A stretch of DNA of 64,000 nucleotides from Blumeriella jaapii (taxonomy: Eukaryota > Ascomycota > Leotiomycetes > Helotiales > Drepanopezizaceae), in NCBI GenBank assembly GCA_009599575.1, contig VWND01000047.1, forward strand, positions 1-64,000. The letters run 5' to 3'. A program made the translations under genes and the position numbers. This document shows positions 45,272 through 57,998 of this stretch, piece after piece; within the stretch, counting starts at the first letter, position 1; every line of letters begins with the position of its first letter. The notes under the pieces were generated by a model. That model saw only the letters and a program-made list of their open reading frames with translations. It ran no database searches and was not told where the DNA came from.

Positions 45272-46350
45272 ATGCCATTAATTATATCGGCACTATTTTT
45301 ACCTAGGTTTAATAAATCAAATAATTTTACGAGCGATATATCTGTTGAAAAATGGTTTGACCGTTTGAATTATAATTTTAAAATCTTCGGATTTCCTAAT
45401 TCCGAACCTGTTTTATATTTACGTATAATTGCTATTTTGCTTAAAAATAAACTATTAAAGTTGTTTAAATTTAATTATAAAATAAAAAGTATTTTAGCGA
45501 ATAAATCGAATTGCTCTGAGATAAAAAAACAAAAGATTATTAATTAATTAAAAAACCCAATACTTAGTTGACCAAAACCCGGTGAAAAAAAATTAATACT
45601 AGTAATAAAATCGAAGAATTAGCCCAAAAGAAAAATAAAACACTAATATAATACTATTTACGAACAGTTATATTATTGAAAAAAACTAGATGCGAAAGAT
45701 ATAGAGAAATTTATATTAAATAATGCTTTTTCATCAGATTCTTATCAAACGGATATAAATCGGCATTTTTTTAAAATCGTTATCAAAGCTTTTATAATCG
45801 GTATTAAAAATAAAAAACTACGATTATATGCATTTAACATTAACGTTTTTTTATATTTATGCTTATAAAAAGCATATAAAATATTATTATTCTTCGAAAC
45901 CGCATTAAAAACCAAAAACTAAGTTTTTTTATTTATTAAACAAAAGCGCTACGTTAAAAGCTTAAAGGAAATAATTAAAAAAAAATCCGAAATGCCTGTT
46001 TTTATTATATTAATATTATATATAAATAAAAATTATATTATTTACTTTTAAAATCAATTGATAGTTTTTTTTCTCAAATCGTACGATTTGTACAAATCGT
46101 TTTTTTTTACAAAATGCCCGCCAACAAAACATATAATACTAAGCAACCAACCCCTAACAATAGTTATTACAATAATAATCTAACAATTAAAAAGATCGAC
46201 GTTCCGGAAATTATAATAATAGTAATAATTAAAATACTCGAAATCCTTAATTATTTTAACAACGTTTAACCGTATTTTTAAAACTTGCATTTAAATTCAA
46301 AAACTCTTTTGTTAACAAATTACGCTAATACGATAAAAACAAAAATGGAC
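45272..46350 (+). pseudogene. Remnant F gag (decayed)
   Basis: A 91-codon open piece (45272-45547) starts MPLIISALFLPRFNKSNNF, then VEKWFDRLNYNFKIFGF, which fits the N-terminal capsid part of Ty3 Gag proteins (…F-x-G…W-x-x-R-L-x-x-x-F). The remainder is stop-ridden. Confidence 0.6.
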
Positions 46351-47284
46351 TTTTTTGTATCGAATATAATTAATATAATTATATTAAATCAAAATGCATT
46401 AATACTTAGCTGACAAATTAAAAAAAAGCTTTATTTTATCGCTATTTTTTATTTTAAATCGATTTGTTTTCGCTAATATGCTTAAAATTATAAATAAATC
46501 TTAAACAAAAGTGATTGATTTAAACCAAAACTTATTATTGCTATTATCAAACCCAGCAATACTTATCATATTATTTTATTAAAATCAAAAAAACATTTGC
46601 ATAAGCTTTTTCTAATACGCAAATAGCCGAAATGCTTCAATTAAAAACGAACCTTTTTTTAATCAAAACTTTAATCTTAAAACATTGGAAATAAAAAATG
46701 ATTTAATATATCGAATAAAAAATAACGAAAACTTATTTTTTTTAAAAAGCATTTATTTAAACGTTTTTATAGCTATCCGAGTAAAAAAAAAAACAGAAAA
46801 TAGCTGTATTTTCAAAAGATATAAATGCTATTAAATAAGTTTCCGTTTCCAAAAAAACTAATAATGCTTTTATTGCTCCCGTGGCTTTTGCTGCGAAAAA
46901 GCTTCGAAAGCTACGAAATATTATAAATCGAGCAAAAAAAAGGTTTTATTAATTATAAAAACCTGGCAACCAAGTTTAAAATCACAATTAACTTTTTTAA
47001 ATTATTCTAATTATTACTAAAAGTCTTAAAAACAATTCCGAAAGCTTAATATTAAACGAAATAACCGAAAAACCAAAAAAAATATTAATATTATTTTAAT
47101 TATTATTATTACATCAGCTATACTATTTGCAATACGACCAATTGCAACTAAATCTTTTATTCAAGCTATGTTTTATTAAATAAGCATAGGGTTGAAAGCA
47201 ATAGCTCCCAAAATTCACTTAAACGACAAGGCTTAAAAAGTTTTTAAACCATTATTCGCATTAAAAAAACAAATAAAACAATCG

Positions 47285-47860
47285 ACGTCAGTTTGCCTAA
47301 AAGCATAACCTCCATTAATTAGAATTCAGATATTATTTTAATTTCGGTAAATCTGATAAAAAAATTGAAATTAAAGCCTATCACTCTGAAGTTTCAAAAT
47401 ATTAAAAATGTTACTTATAAAATTGCAAACGAAAAAATTCACAATTTGTCAGAATATATTATTTTATATATAAATATAAAAAGCATTTGACGATATATAA
47501 ATACTTTTATTCGGGAATTACTAGAACTTAAAAACAATGTTTTACAGCTTTTTTTAGAATTACTATGGTTTTATATAATAAATGCTTATTTTGATATTAT
47601 TAAAAACAGAATTTTAATTAGTAGTAATATAAAAGGAGAAAAAAAAATTACGTTGCAAAAATCAACTTTTCAAATGCTTATCACGAAAATCAATCTGGTT
47701 TTTTATTTTAATTTCAAATCGAAAAAATCTTTCGAAAATTTTACAATTAAATTCGGTTTTTTACTAAATTCGAAAAAGACCGATAATAACAATATTAATA
47801 CAACTGATAACGAAGATTTTATATCAAATAATTCGGATAATATTTACCTTTCGGAAAACT
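47285..47860 (+). pseudogene. Remnant F protease region (decayed)
   Basis: SDIILISVNLIKKLKLKPI at about 47325-47385 resembles the stretch after a retropepsin active site; the D-S/T-G triad itself is lost (a stop falls there). The open piece 47653-47862, ending in an Asn/Asp-rich tract, probably continues the polyprotein. Confidence 0.45.
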
Positions 47861-48379
47861 AGGATTTGGGCATCGCTTTGAAAATGGCGGAAAATTAATT
47901 AATACAAAAAAAAAAGCTAGCTTTATTTTTTTTTTTTTTTGAAAAACACTTTCAGTTTTTAATTCGCAAAACCTAAATCATTATATATTTATATTCAAAT
48001 ACTTTTTACTAGAATGCATATCAGAACTCTATTTATTGATTTCTATTATAATTACATAACTTATAAAACGCATTGCATTAAAAAAACCATTAATAACATC
48101 ATTTTTAATACAATTAAATTGCAAATTTATTAAAATCTCATTTGAAACGAAAAAAGCTATTTCTTTTCCGATAATAAAAAAAATAATACGACTATTATTA
48201 AAAAAAGTTTCCGACGATATTTTTAACAAATAAACAACTTCTTGTAAATTAACGTTTAAAAATGGAATCTCCGCAAACAGACTAAAAAACGTACAAAAAT
48301 TATATATATATATATCGAGAAATTAATAGCACCGGCCTTAATAAATTTCCATATACAAATTTATATATATATCGATATA

Positions 48380-49650
48380 AAATTCCTGCAAACGCATTAT
48401 TAATAGCCGATAATGCATTTCGAAAATACACTTTTATTAAATTAACCTGGCTAAACAAAACGCTAAATAAAAAGATTCGTTATAACATTTTCGAATCTAT
48501 TTATATAGCTAACGATAAGCTATTTGATTAAAACAGTCATTTTTACCTTATAAACAAATCTGTTAAATTCCGATTTAAAAAAAGAAAATATCGAATAATA
48601 TTCGATTATTTTAAAATCAAAAAAAAAACACCTGATTGCATACTAATCGAATTTAATAATTATACAGCGTATTTTAGCAATCTATTTTATAAGGTTTTTA
48701 ATTAATTTGATTTAAAACACGATTATTAAAATATTTAAATCCATTTAAAAAACAGGCATATATATACTTTTTCAGCTTTCGGTTATTCACAAATGCAGCC
48801 TACCAAAATGCTTTAAAAAAAAGCTTTTAGCGCTTTCTTTTATACCGAACTAATAAAAATTATACTCGGAGATATACCGAAATTTTAACGCGCAATTAAT
48901 AAAAAATACGATAATTCGGAACCGTTATTATTTTCTTTTTATTTTATAAAAAAGGATTTTAAATTACAAAAACTAAGCTTTTATATAAATAATATTTTCA
49001 ACGGAAATACTAATTTTAAAAAAGCTTTTGCATTTTTAAAAAACTATTTGTTACTTCGTTTATTATAAAATCAATTCAAACTTTTTTTCAAAAAATACAT
49101 TTTATTTAATAATAAAATTATAATTTTAAAAGTCCGTTACAAAGCCGGAAAATTATATATTAAAGCTGAAAAATCGGAAGCATTGAAAATCTGGCCAGTA
49201 TTTATTAACATAACAGAAATACGAAGATTTCTGAATATAATTCAAATTACTAAAAACTGAATAAAAAACTTCGCTGAAATTGCTAGATTATTAAATCGTT
49301 TTACTAAAAACGTATTTTAAAAATGAAAAACTCTTAAAATGATTTTTTTTTTTTATTAAAAAATTGTTGCAATCGAATAATAAAAAAAGCCGGTTATATA
49401 TTATTAATGCCGGTTTTAATATATACGAACGCATTTGCATTTGCCGATAAATGCTATATATTTCAACGGCAAAAAAAAAAGTCTGTATCAATTTTATTAT
49501 TATACGACAGTTTTTTTATTTATTAAAATTTAACAAAATTACGAAATATACAAAAAAAAGCTATTAATTATGGTCGAATATTGCAAAAAGTACTTTTATA
49601 TAAACGTTGCGACGAACTTTTTATTTTATATACTAATTATGCTTTTTTAA
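48380..49650 (+). pseudogene. Remnant F reverse transcriptase and RNase H start (decayed)
   Basis: The palm block FDLKHDY (first Asp), then IHLKNRHIYTFSAFGYSQMQP, then LSFYINNIFNG, where the D-D pair is N-N at 48988-48993. ALKIWPVFINITEIRRFLN and IKNFAEIARLLNRFTKNVF (about 49180-49315) are textbook RT-connection motifs. RNase H residues after 49340 are weak. Confidence 0.78.
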
Positions 49651-50049
49651 TATACTTTTTTTCACCCAAGTTTATTTACGAAAAAATTTATGCCCGATAA
49701 ACAGCTAAAATAAAAGTTTTAAATATAACAATCTATTATATTAAAAGTCTTAGAAATAAAATGGCTAATGCTTTATTAAAAATCATTTTCTCTGGTCAAA
49801 ACTGTTCGAAAGCAGATTTAAATAAATATAAAACATTAAATAACAAAAAAAAAAAGTGTGGATTTGAAAAAACGGAATTAATAGCTATAAAAAGCTATTG
49901 AAAAAGATTGCGGATTTTTTAATGCAATCAAAGAAAATAAAAGTTAAAAGTATCCGAAAAATAATATAATTATTAATAATTTAATAATTAACAAAAACCT
50001 TTTTATCCGATATTAATTTAATATTATTTTTGAAAAAAATAAAAAAAAA

Positions 50050-51100
50050 AAAAATTATATGCTAGAATTGGAGCCCGAAGCTCTATTTGCAAAAGTGTTA
50101 TTATTGCTAAAAGATAAAAATATTGCAAAATCAATATCTGCTATTATTATAAATTCAGAACGAGCGTACGAAAATTGCTTTTGGTATTTAAACGTTTTTA
50201 AATACTTTTACCGATAAAAATATCCGATAAATTACGACAAAATCCGAAAAAACACAATTACAACGCAAAGCATTTAAATACAAATAGGAAAACAACGCTT
50301 TTTAATATAAATAGAAAAGTGTTTATAAAAAATATTTAATTTCCGGCCAGATGGCTGAAACCTTAGTAGCTGCATATAATTAAAAAAATCATTTTGCAGC
50401 AACGATTATTACGAAAAAACTAAAAAAATATTTAATAATTAAATATTACTTAAAATATATGCTTTTATATTAAAAAGTGCTTATAATATGCGAAGTTTAA
50501 AATTGCTAACAGACCCCAATTATTATTAAATATAATAGTTTTAGGTCTTATGGAATTATTAAAAGCTAATTTTTGTAGCTTTTTTCCTGAAGTTCCATTA
50601 AAATGCAAGTTTCTATTATTTATAATCGATTATTTTTCGAAGTTTCTTTGGATTTACCTATGCTTTTTACCAAGTTCAGAATAAATAATCAAAAGCCTTA
50701 TTTTATTATTTCAATCAGATAAATGCCCGATCGAATTTTATATTAATTTAAAAAATCATTTCGGTGATATAATCAAAAAGTTTGTAAAAAAAAAAAGAGT
50801 TTTATAAACTAACTTCCTTATTGCATCGAAAAAATCGACTGATATAGCCGAAAAGGCTGTAAAAATAATACAAAAGGCTTTGGAAAAAACTGGTGGAAAG
50901 TTTGAAAAAAAAATTGAAATTATAATCTTCGAAGTTAATACAAAAAAAATTCTTTTCTTCGGATATTTACTATTTAATATTTAAAAAGAATATTAATCAA
51001 AAGCGGCTATAAATATGACTTTTCCGAAATACCACGTTAAAATTATTTATCAAACCTTTATTAATTAAAATTTTCTTAATATATTTTTAAAATGCAAATT
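50050..51100 (+). pseudogene. Remnant F integrase (decayed)
   Basis: CKFLLFIIDYFSKFLWIYLC at about 50602-50661 is the first-Asp block of a retroviral-type integrase core (Asp at 50628-50630). The region around 50820-50990 fits the catalytic-Glu helix. Zinc-binding residues upstream (50160-50420) are unclear. Confidence 0.65.
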
Positions 51101-51801
51101 CAGCAGATTATAAAAAATAGAATAATGCAATTCTGAAACATATTGTTATAAAAAAAAAAGTTATTTAAAATGTAACCCAAACTACGAAACAACGATAAAA
51201 CAATACATTTAAAAAGATGCCGAAATTAAAAACTTTAATATCAAGCTTATTAATTATGCTGTATAACCATACAATTGCAAAGCAAAAACTAAAGCTATTT
51301 TGGAAAGGACTTTTTCGAATTTTTGATTTCGGAAAAAAACATATAAGATTTTATATACGTTAAAACAGTTAAACCGGAAATCTATTTCAAAACGATTTTA
51401 TATCGATTAGCTAAAACCTTTTTATTTACGCACTGTTTATTTTATTACAGAATCAAAAAAAAAATGCTTACGTATTAAAATCTTTGCGCTAAAATATTAT
51501 AATATTTAATTTTATTAAATCTTCGGGCAGAATTTAAAAAAAGAAAAACAGATTATAAAATCATGCTTTTAGTTTTAAAATATGCTTCCGATTACAAAAA
51601 ACATAGTTTTTTATTAAAAAAAACTTTCCTGGATAATAAAAGGAAATGAAAAGCCAATTTGATAAATTAATTAAAAATCAGAAGGATATTATATGTTAAT
51701 ATTTTTTTATGAAATTCTTGCTTTTGCAAATTTTAGCCTTTTAAGCTTGATTTTTGCATTTGAAAGCTTTCGGAACGAAAACTTTTTAAAAAAAGATTTA
51801 T

Positions 51802-51931
51802 TATAATTTGAAGCGTTAAGCGAAACTAAAAGCACGGATCCGCACAATCTGTACTTAAACTTTTCTGAGACTTCCATTCTTTTAAAATAATACATTTCCG
51901 ATCTCAAAAACTACCTTGTCCCATTTTTCTC
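51802..51931 (+). repeat. Dispersed repeat C, copy 3
   Basis: Starts TATAATTTGAAGCGTTAAG, a fully C-to-T shifted form of the start of copy 2, and continues AGCACGGATCCGCACAATC to CATTTTTCT. It lies between remnant F and element H. Confidence 0.85.
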
Positions 51932-51984
51932 TGCTGTAGGGTGCAGGCTTTTTTTTAACTGGGGTATTATTTACATACTCTGGG

Positions 51985-52159
51985 TGTTAAGGGGTGCGAA
52001 CGAGCAGAAGATTCGTAGGTGATTTGCATTAACTACGAGGTTTTTAAGTTAAAGATGCCGCGAAGTCTAAGATACAGTATGTACGAGCTCCGATATCACG
52101 TAATAACAACGTGATCTTCGGACCACGTGACCAACGAACTGACATCTTATCCCTTCATA
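51985..52159 (-). repeat. 3' LTR of element H
   Basis: 175 bp. It contains TCACGTAA and CCACGTGACC, decayed and intact E-box-like sites, and matches 57824-57998 with C/T and G/A differences. Confidence 0.93.
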
Positions 52160-52630
52160 TATAATTCTCTTTTTTATTTTTTATTTAATTTCGTCGTCGA
52201 AGTTTATTTCTATAAATCGAGCTTCGTTCGCGAAGCGTTTTTGTAAACGAATGCGAAGTTTAGCTGAAATAATAAAAGAAATAATAAAAAAGGTAAGCTT
52301 TTTTAGTTTCGAAAGCAAAACAATTAATTCCTTTATAATAAAAAAGAAATTAATAGCAGTTTTTTTATGTTTAATAACAATTGTAAAAACCTTTTTTAAT
52401 AATAAAAGCTCGTCTTCGTTATTTATCGATTTAGCACGTTTTTTGTTAGTAATTTTGGCTTTAGCCAGTTCTGCTTTAATCGGGTAAGATTTTTAAAAAA
52501 AAACGTATAGCGAATTTAATTATAAAATTATATGCGTTAATAACGTTTTTTAGCGGTTTTCAAAACTAATCTTCGGCGTTATAGCCACGCTATTGTATCA
52601 AATAAAAAAAGTTAAAGTTTCGTTTAAAAT
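52160..52630 (-). other. Element H 3' end after integrase
   Basis: Between the 3' LTR and the integrase tail. The plus-strand frame 52251-52487 is antisense to the element and has no support. Basic residues on minus suggest the polyprotein end. Confidence 0.5.
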
Positions 52631-52639
52631 CGAAAATAG

Positions 52640-53870
52640 CGTTTATAACTTATAATAAGCTTCCGTTTGCGTCGATAAAAACAAATAAAAAGAAAAGGTT
52701 TTTTTGCCCTGGAAAAGGGTCGTTGTAAGCAAGTTTGAGCAGATTGGTATAAAAAACAAAATGTAATAATTTTTGCTCGAAAAGTAATTTCAGCTTATAA
52801 TTATAAAAGCTTAAAATTTCGGCGATCTTATAAAAACCGTAGAATTTATTATTTAGTTTTTTAACTAATTTGATAAAAGTTATATTACGTTTGTTAAAAA
52901 ACACGTTATTTTTTATTTTGTAAGCAAAAGCTGATTAGCGTTGTTAATTAAAATAGTATTTTTGGTCGGCCAACGCTGAAATCAGATTTGTACGTAAAAA
53001 TAATTTTAATTTTTTTATTTTATCGGCGAAATCGTTTTTTTTCGTATTTATTATTCGCAAAATGCGTAAAATAAAACCTAAAATAGGCTTAAATAAAAAA
53101 AAGCTTATTCGGGAGTAAAAGCTTTTGTTAGCGTAAAAAAAGGAAATTCCGGTAAAAGCGTTTACAGCGTTATTCGCTGCGAATTCAGCTAAAAAAAGCC
53201 AATCTTCCTAATTTCTTTAAGCGTATTCGATAAATTGTTTTAAATAAAAAAATAGGTAAGCGTTCGCGTTTTCGGTCTGGCCGTTCGTTTCGAAATAAAA
53301 GCTAATAGATAGCGTAATATTGGTTCCGAAACGGTAATTAATAGCTTTCCAGAATTATAAAACAAATAAAAAACTTCGGTCTGAAATTATAAAATCGGAA
53401 AAATTATATAAACGCCAGATATTTCTGCAAAACAATTTGATTAAATCTGTCGCTTTTATAATTGTATAACAAATTATATAATATCGTTTTTTAGTAAAGC
53501 GATAAACTATTATTATAATCAGATTGTTTCGACTTTTATGCTTTTTCACTGGAAAAAGGCCTATAAAATCGACTGATATATGGCTTTAACGGCGTAAAAA
53601 AATAAATAGAAATTTAAGAAATCCTTAATAGCGTTGATTAGTGCTTATATTACAAAAGCAGCCGTTGCAATTGCGAACAAATCTTTTGCAATTCTCGGAA
53701 ACTAATAACTAATAATAATTTTTATTAATAATTTCGTAAAGCTTGTTTTTGCCAAAATGGCTTGTTTTTATTAAATCATAAGCTATTTGTAAAAGCTAAA
53801 TACGAATAAAAACGTTTAAATTCGATATATCGGAAACGTAAAATCGGTTTCGGAAATATAATTTATTATT
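52640..53870 (-). pseudogene. Element H integrase (decayed)
   Basis: The tail at 52650-52904 reads NRNITFIKLVKKLNNKFYGF then YKIAEILSFYNYKLKL, FVFYTNLLKLAYNDPFPGQ: a GPY/F module and the link to a chromodomain. 53355-53549 is a core piece with LIIIIVYRFTKKRYYI (first Asp changed) and FIISDRSFLF, where the second catalytic Asp is kept. The zinc-binding part at about 53600-53800 is obscured. Confidence 0.78.
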
Positions 53871-54179
53871 ACGTATAGCGTATTTAAAAAGTTATAACGT
53901 TTTGGATTTCGGAATACTTTTTGGTTTTTAAATATTTTTTTTTTAATAGCGATCCACAGCTTGTTAATAAAATAGTATTTATCCAGAAGTCGTGAAAGCT
54001 TTTCGTCGTCTGCTTCGAATTGTTTTAACGAAGCCGGAAAAGCGGTTAAAACTTCGGTTAAATAGTATTTTTTAAAAAAAGCCTGGTTTTAGAACTGAAT
54101 TTTTTCGTTTAAAAAGTCCTGAGGAAAATTTTGAAAACGTCGGATTAAAAAGTCAGGTTTGTTATTTTGTTTTTTAAAT

Positions 54180-55440
54180 CTAAATATAACTACAAAATCA
54201 AAACCAGTTAAAAATTCGTTTCAGCGTACTTAACGCCTGTTAAATTATTTAATCGTTATAAAATATTTTAAATTTCGGTAGTTTGTAAATACTCGAATTG
54301 AATAGGCAGCTTTTTGTAATTCGGCTCGCCAACCTTCGAAACAACGTATAATAGCGAAAAGTTTTTTATTATAAATTTCGTAATTGCATTCGGCTAAATC
54401 GAATTTCTTCGATATAAAAGCGACTGAATAAAATACTTTTGTATCGTTTTTTTAGAAAAAAATCCCTGAAAAAACGTAATTAAAAGCGTTAGTTTTAACA
54501 AATATTTTTTTATTAAAATTAAAATAGAACAATATAAATACAGTCGTAAAAGCTGATTTAAAAAACTCGAAAGCTTTTATATAATCGTCGTTAAAATTCC
54601 ATTTAATATTTTTCTTCGTTAAATTTATTAAAAAAATAACGATTCTAAAAAAACTTTTAATAAATCGTCGATAAAAATTCGCAAAACCTAAAAACGCTTA
54701 TACGTTTTTAACGTTGAAAAAAAGATTTCAGCTCGTAATCGCTTCGAGCTTTTTAAAATCCATTTTAATTTTAATAATAAAAATAATCATTTTAAAATAA
54801 ACGATTTCTTAAACTTCGAATTCGCATTTTTTTATATTTAATTACAGGCCAGCGTTAAAAAAAGCTTAAAAAACGAAATTAACGTGTTTTTTGTATTTTT
54901 AAAAATCGTTTAAATAAACTAAAATATCGTTTATATAAGTTATGCAAAAAATATTTAAATAAAATCGCAGAATATCGTTTATGCGAAATTAAAACGTGGC
55001 GAAAACGTTGCATAATTCGAAAAGCATAATTAAAAACTCGAACAAGCTATATTTCGTATTAAATACAATAAGCCATTTATAGCTTTTTTTTATTCGAATC
55101 TTATTAAAAGCGGCGAAAACATCGAATTTAATATAAAATTTGGCTTTGCTTAATCGTAAAAGCGTTTTAAATTAATAATAAAAAGTATCGGTTTTTAATT
55201 GTAATAGCGTTAAAAGCCTTATAATCGACGCAAAATCGTAATCTTTCTTCTGGTTTCTTCGCAAATAAAACTAAAAAAACTGCGAAAAAAAAGCTCGCTC
55301 GAATCCAACCTTTTTCGAAGTTTTTTTTAAAAAATTTGCGTAAAATTTAAAATTCGTCGACTAATATATTATACAAAAGGCCGTATAAAAATATTATTTC
55401 AAATCGAAATTCTATCGTATAATCAACGCTTTTTTTATAA
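54180..55440 (-). pseudogene. Element H reverse transcriptase and RNase H (decayed)
   Basis: DNYSLPLINDLFNKLSKAKF, KFDVFAAFNKIRI (first catalytic Asp kept), IMLFELCNVFATF, then TYINDILVYLND: the catalytic box is I-N-D, Asn at 54929-54931 and Asp at 54926-54928. The connection is near 54600-54700 and RNase H near 54190-54480. Confidence 0.8.
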
Positions 55441-55919
55441 AATGCAAGCTTATCAACCTCGATAAAATCAAAAGCGGCTAAATAATAATAATAATAAAAA
55501 AAGAGTTTTATTCGAAAATCGATTAACGATTTAATTTAAAAAGCCAAACGAATATCTTCTAGTAAAGCTTCAGCGAAATAGAATTCGGCTGAAAGTTATT
55601 ATCGCGCAGTCTGAAAAAACTTATTCTTTTATAATTAATCGATTTCAAATAATATGGTAAAAAGAGAATCGTCGGTTGAAACGCCTAGCTTGTGTAGTTA
55701 TTAATTAATTTCGTATAAAAAAGCTGAGAATACTTCGATTTCTAGTTGAAAAGCCAAGGTGATAAATACAGCTGCTTTTGTACGACGAGGTGTAGCTGAT
55801 AAAACGACGGTTTTGTAAAAATGGCGTTTCTGAACTAGGCCTAAAACAGCCAATTAATAAAAGTTTTAAAGTAAACAGTTCGAACGGCAGAAATCTAAAT
55901 TAAAACAAAAGGTATTCGT

Positions 55920-56240
55920 AATTCAATTAATATAAGAATTGTATATTCTAAGCCAAGATTTGCTTAAAATAAAATCGTATTTTTTAAGTGTTATAATAAA
56001 AGCTGTAATTCGTTCGATATAACGGGCGATATTAATTTGAAAAAAGATTTGATAAATAACGTCGCCGTAAATGAAAAAACGTTCGTCAATCACGGTAAAT
56101 TTACGTAGGTTGATAAATAAAACAAAAGTCAATTCGTAATATTATACGAAAGCATAATTAATAAAATTATCGGTAGCTCCGGAATCGTTTAAAAAGTAGG
56201 TTTTAATATATGTATTATTAGCAATTATAATACAAAGCAA
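55920..56240 (-). pseudogene. Element H retropepsin (decayed, triad kept)
   Basis: YFLNDSGATDNFINYAFV spans the active site with an intact D-S-G triad (56178-56186). A stop follows, then 55923-56132 is open: IDERFFIYGDVIYQIFF and YDFILSKSWLRIYN, the latter matching the I-L-G-x-x-W-L end of the fold. It is the only protease triad in the window that is still intact. Confidence 0.78.
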
Positions 56241-56319
56241 TATCAAATATGATTCCGGAACGCTATCCAAAGCAAATAATTTTAATTTATTTTTTAAAGG
56301 TTTTTAATAATAACAATTA

Positions 56320-57531
56320 TTAAAAACAGTTAATTTTCCGATTTTTTGCTTCGGCTTTAGCTTTTTTAATCTAAGGAAAATCGGAGCAATTAGCAGCTCG
56401 GTGTTTATCGCTGGCATATTATAAGCAAAAGTTGTTAGCAAAAAAGTAGATTCGGCGAGCTAGCTTTTCGGCGTCACCGACTAAACGTCTGTTTTTTGCT
56501 ATATTAATTGCGGTTTATATAATTACTTTAGTTTAAATAGCGCTAAAATCTATAAAATCGCTTTGAATAATAATCGTAATAATAATTTTAAATATAAAAG
56601 CGGAAAAAATAATTTCCGTATTACGGTTTCCGGTTTTATAATAATTAAAATTTAATTATCGAAAAACGATATCGGTTTCGCGTATTTAAGCGCAAAAACC
56701 AATAAAATCGGTTTTTAAATCGAAAAGGTTAATATACGATAAGCGAATAATTATATCAAAATAAAAAGCTTCGCGCAAAATAGCGATAGCGGCTTTGTTA
56801 TTAAATTTAATATAATTTTTAACTTTCAGTCAAATAAAAAGAAAAATAAACAAAAATTGATTATTTTATTTAAAAAATAAAATTCTTTTAAATGCATCTG
56901 CCTATTAATTAAAAACACCGAACGATTGTTAAAAGACTTGAATTATTTTTGTAATAATTAAATAGGAAAAAATATCGTTCGTACGTAAACTTTTTTGTAA
57001 AACGCTTTTGGCTATATCGGAAAAGCGGAAGAAAAAATAATTTATGCGATTCTATTCGGTCGCATACCAATTTTGATTAAAACGAAGCTTTAAAATTATA
57101 TTTTAAAAAAAAATAATAAAATGCTTCGTAACGTTGCCGGTGCTATCCGAATTTGTAAACTTATCGGGGTCGGAAAAAGTAGGTATTTTTTTTTTTACGT
57201 TTAAAATATTCGATGTATTTTAATTAGTAAAAGCTTATTTTCGGAGATTAGCAAATTCGGCTTCGCGGTTTTGAATCACTTTTTTTTAAAAAGCCTTTTT
57301 TTTCCAGTATTATACCGTCTGAATATCCAGCTTTTAAGCGAAATTATTTAATTTGGCCTTAAGTAATACTATTATATCGTTCTGCTTTACCGCGTAAGCG
57401 AAGATATCGAGAATTTCTTAAAAGCAGGCTTTCGTATTAGCGATCAGAGCGGCGACGATTTGATCGGAATATTTAAAATGTTTTAAAATAAAGCAATTGA
57501 AAAGTTCCGATAATTTAGGAAGTTCCGACAT
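56320..57531 (-). pseudogene. Element H gag with zinc knuckle (decayed)
   Basis: Starts at 57531 with MSELPKLSELF and can be followed through PTFSDPDKFTNSDSTGNV, FNQNWYATE and RFSDIAKSV. It ends with a zinc knuckle near 56370-56415 (YASDKHRAANC preceded by C-L-stop), one Cys turned Tyr. Fits a Ty3 Gag. The 5' part upstream has a short repeat (57663-57710) of about 9 bp (TCGTAAGGA). Confidence 0.75.
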
Positions 57532-57823
57532 TTTCGGTATTAATGCCCGTTAAAGAAAAAGCGTGAAATATATTTTGTTCCGGAATATAGGCAGAAGCAG
57601 AACAAAGTTTTTCGAATGTAAGTCTTGTGTTAAAAAGAATTGTCGTTTCGTAATTTCGTATAAAAGGTCGTAGAAATCGTAAGGATCGTAAGGGTCGTAG
57701 AAGTCGTAAAATTGTTATCGCGATAAGATTGATTTTCTGTATGCGCAAAAGCAGAACAGAGTTAGCAGGCCTTTTCAGCTCGAAGGCTGAAATAAAGATA
57801 TTAAAGAGGTTTGGTAGTTAATA

Positions 57824-57998
57824 TATCAAAGGGTGCGAACGAGCAAAAGGTTCGTAAGTGATTTGCATTAACTACGGGGTTTCTAAATTAAAAGTGCCGC
57901 GAAATCTAAAATACAATGTATGCGGGCTCCGATGTCACGTGACAACAACGTGACCTTCGGACCACGTGACCAACGAACTGACATCTCATCCCCTCACA
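57824..57998 (-). repeat. 5' LTR of element H
   Basis: 175 bp, with TCACGTGAC, AACGTGAC and CCACGTGACC within 45 bp. Less mutated than its partner. Confidence 0.93.

Larger units (their letters stand above)
45272..51500 (+). mobile_element. Retroelement remnant F (Ty3/gypsy type), ends undefined
   Basis: Plus-strand order gag, protease, RT, RNase H and integrase traces over about 6.2 kb of strongly RIP-decayed sequence. No LTR pair was recognised between 44865 and 51801, so ends are approximate and the element may be truncated. It is unlike A, B, E and H in its RT. Confidence 0.72.
51985..57998 (-). mobile_element. Retroelement H, complete Ty3/gypsy element
   Basis: 6,014 bp with two 175-bp LTRs (51985-52159 and 57824-57998), beginning TGTTAAG/TATCAAA and ending TTCATA/CTCACA on plus. 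Flanks are CTGGG and CTGGA, i.e. a 4-bp duplication CTGG or a 5-bp one with one change. Genes read on minus: gag with zinc knuckle, protease, RT, RNase H, integrase. Confidence 0.92.

Noticed and set aside
52251..52487. 78-codon hydrophobic plus-strand frame
   Set aside because: Lies inside element H antisense to its polyprotein end; the hydrophobic look follows from T-rich RIP sequence.
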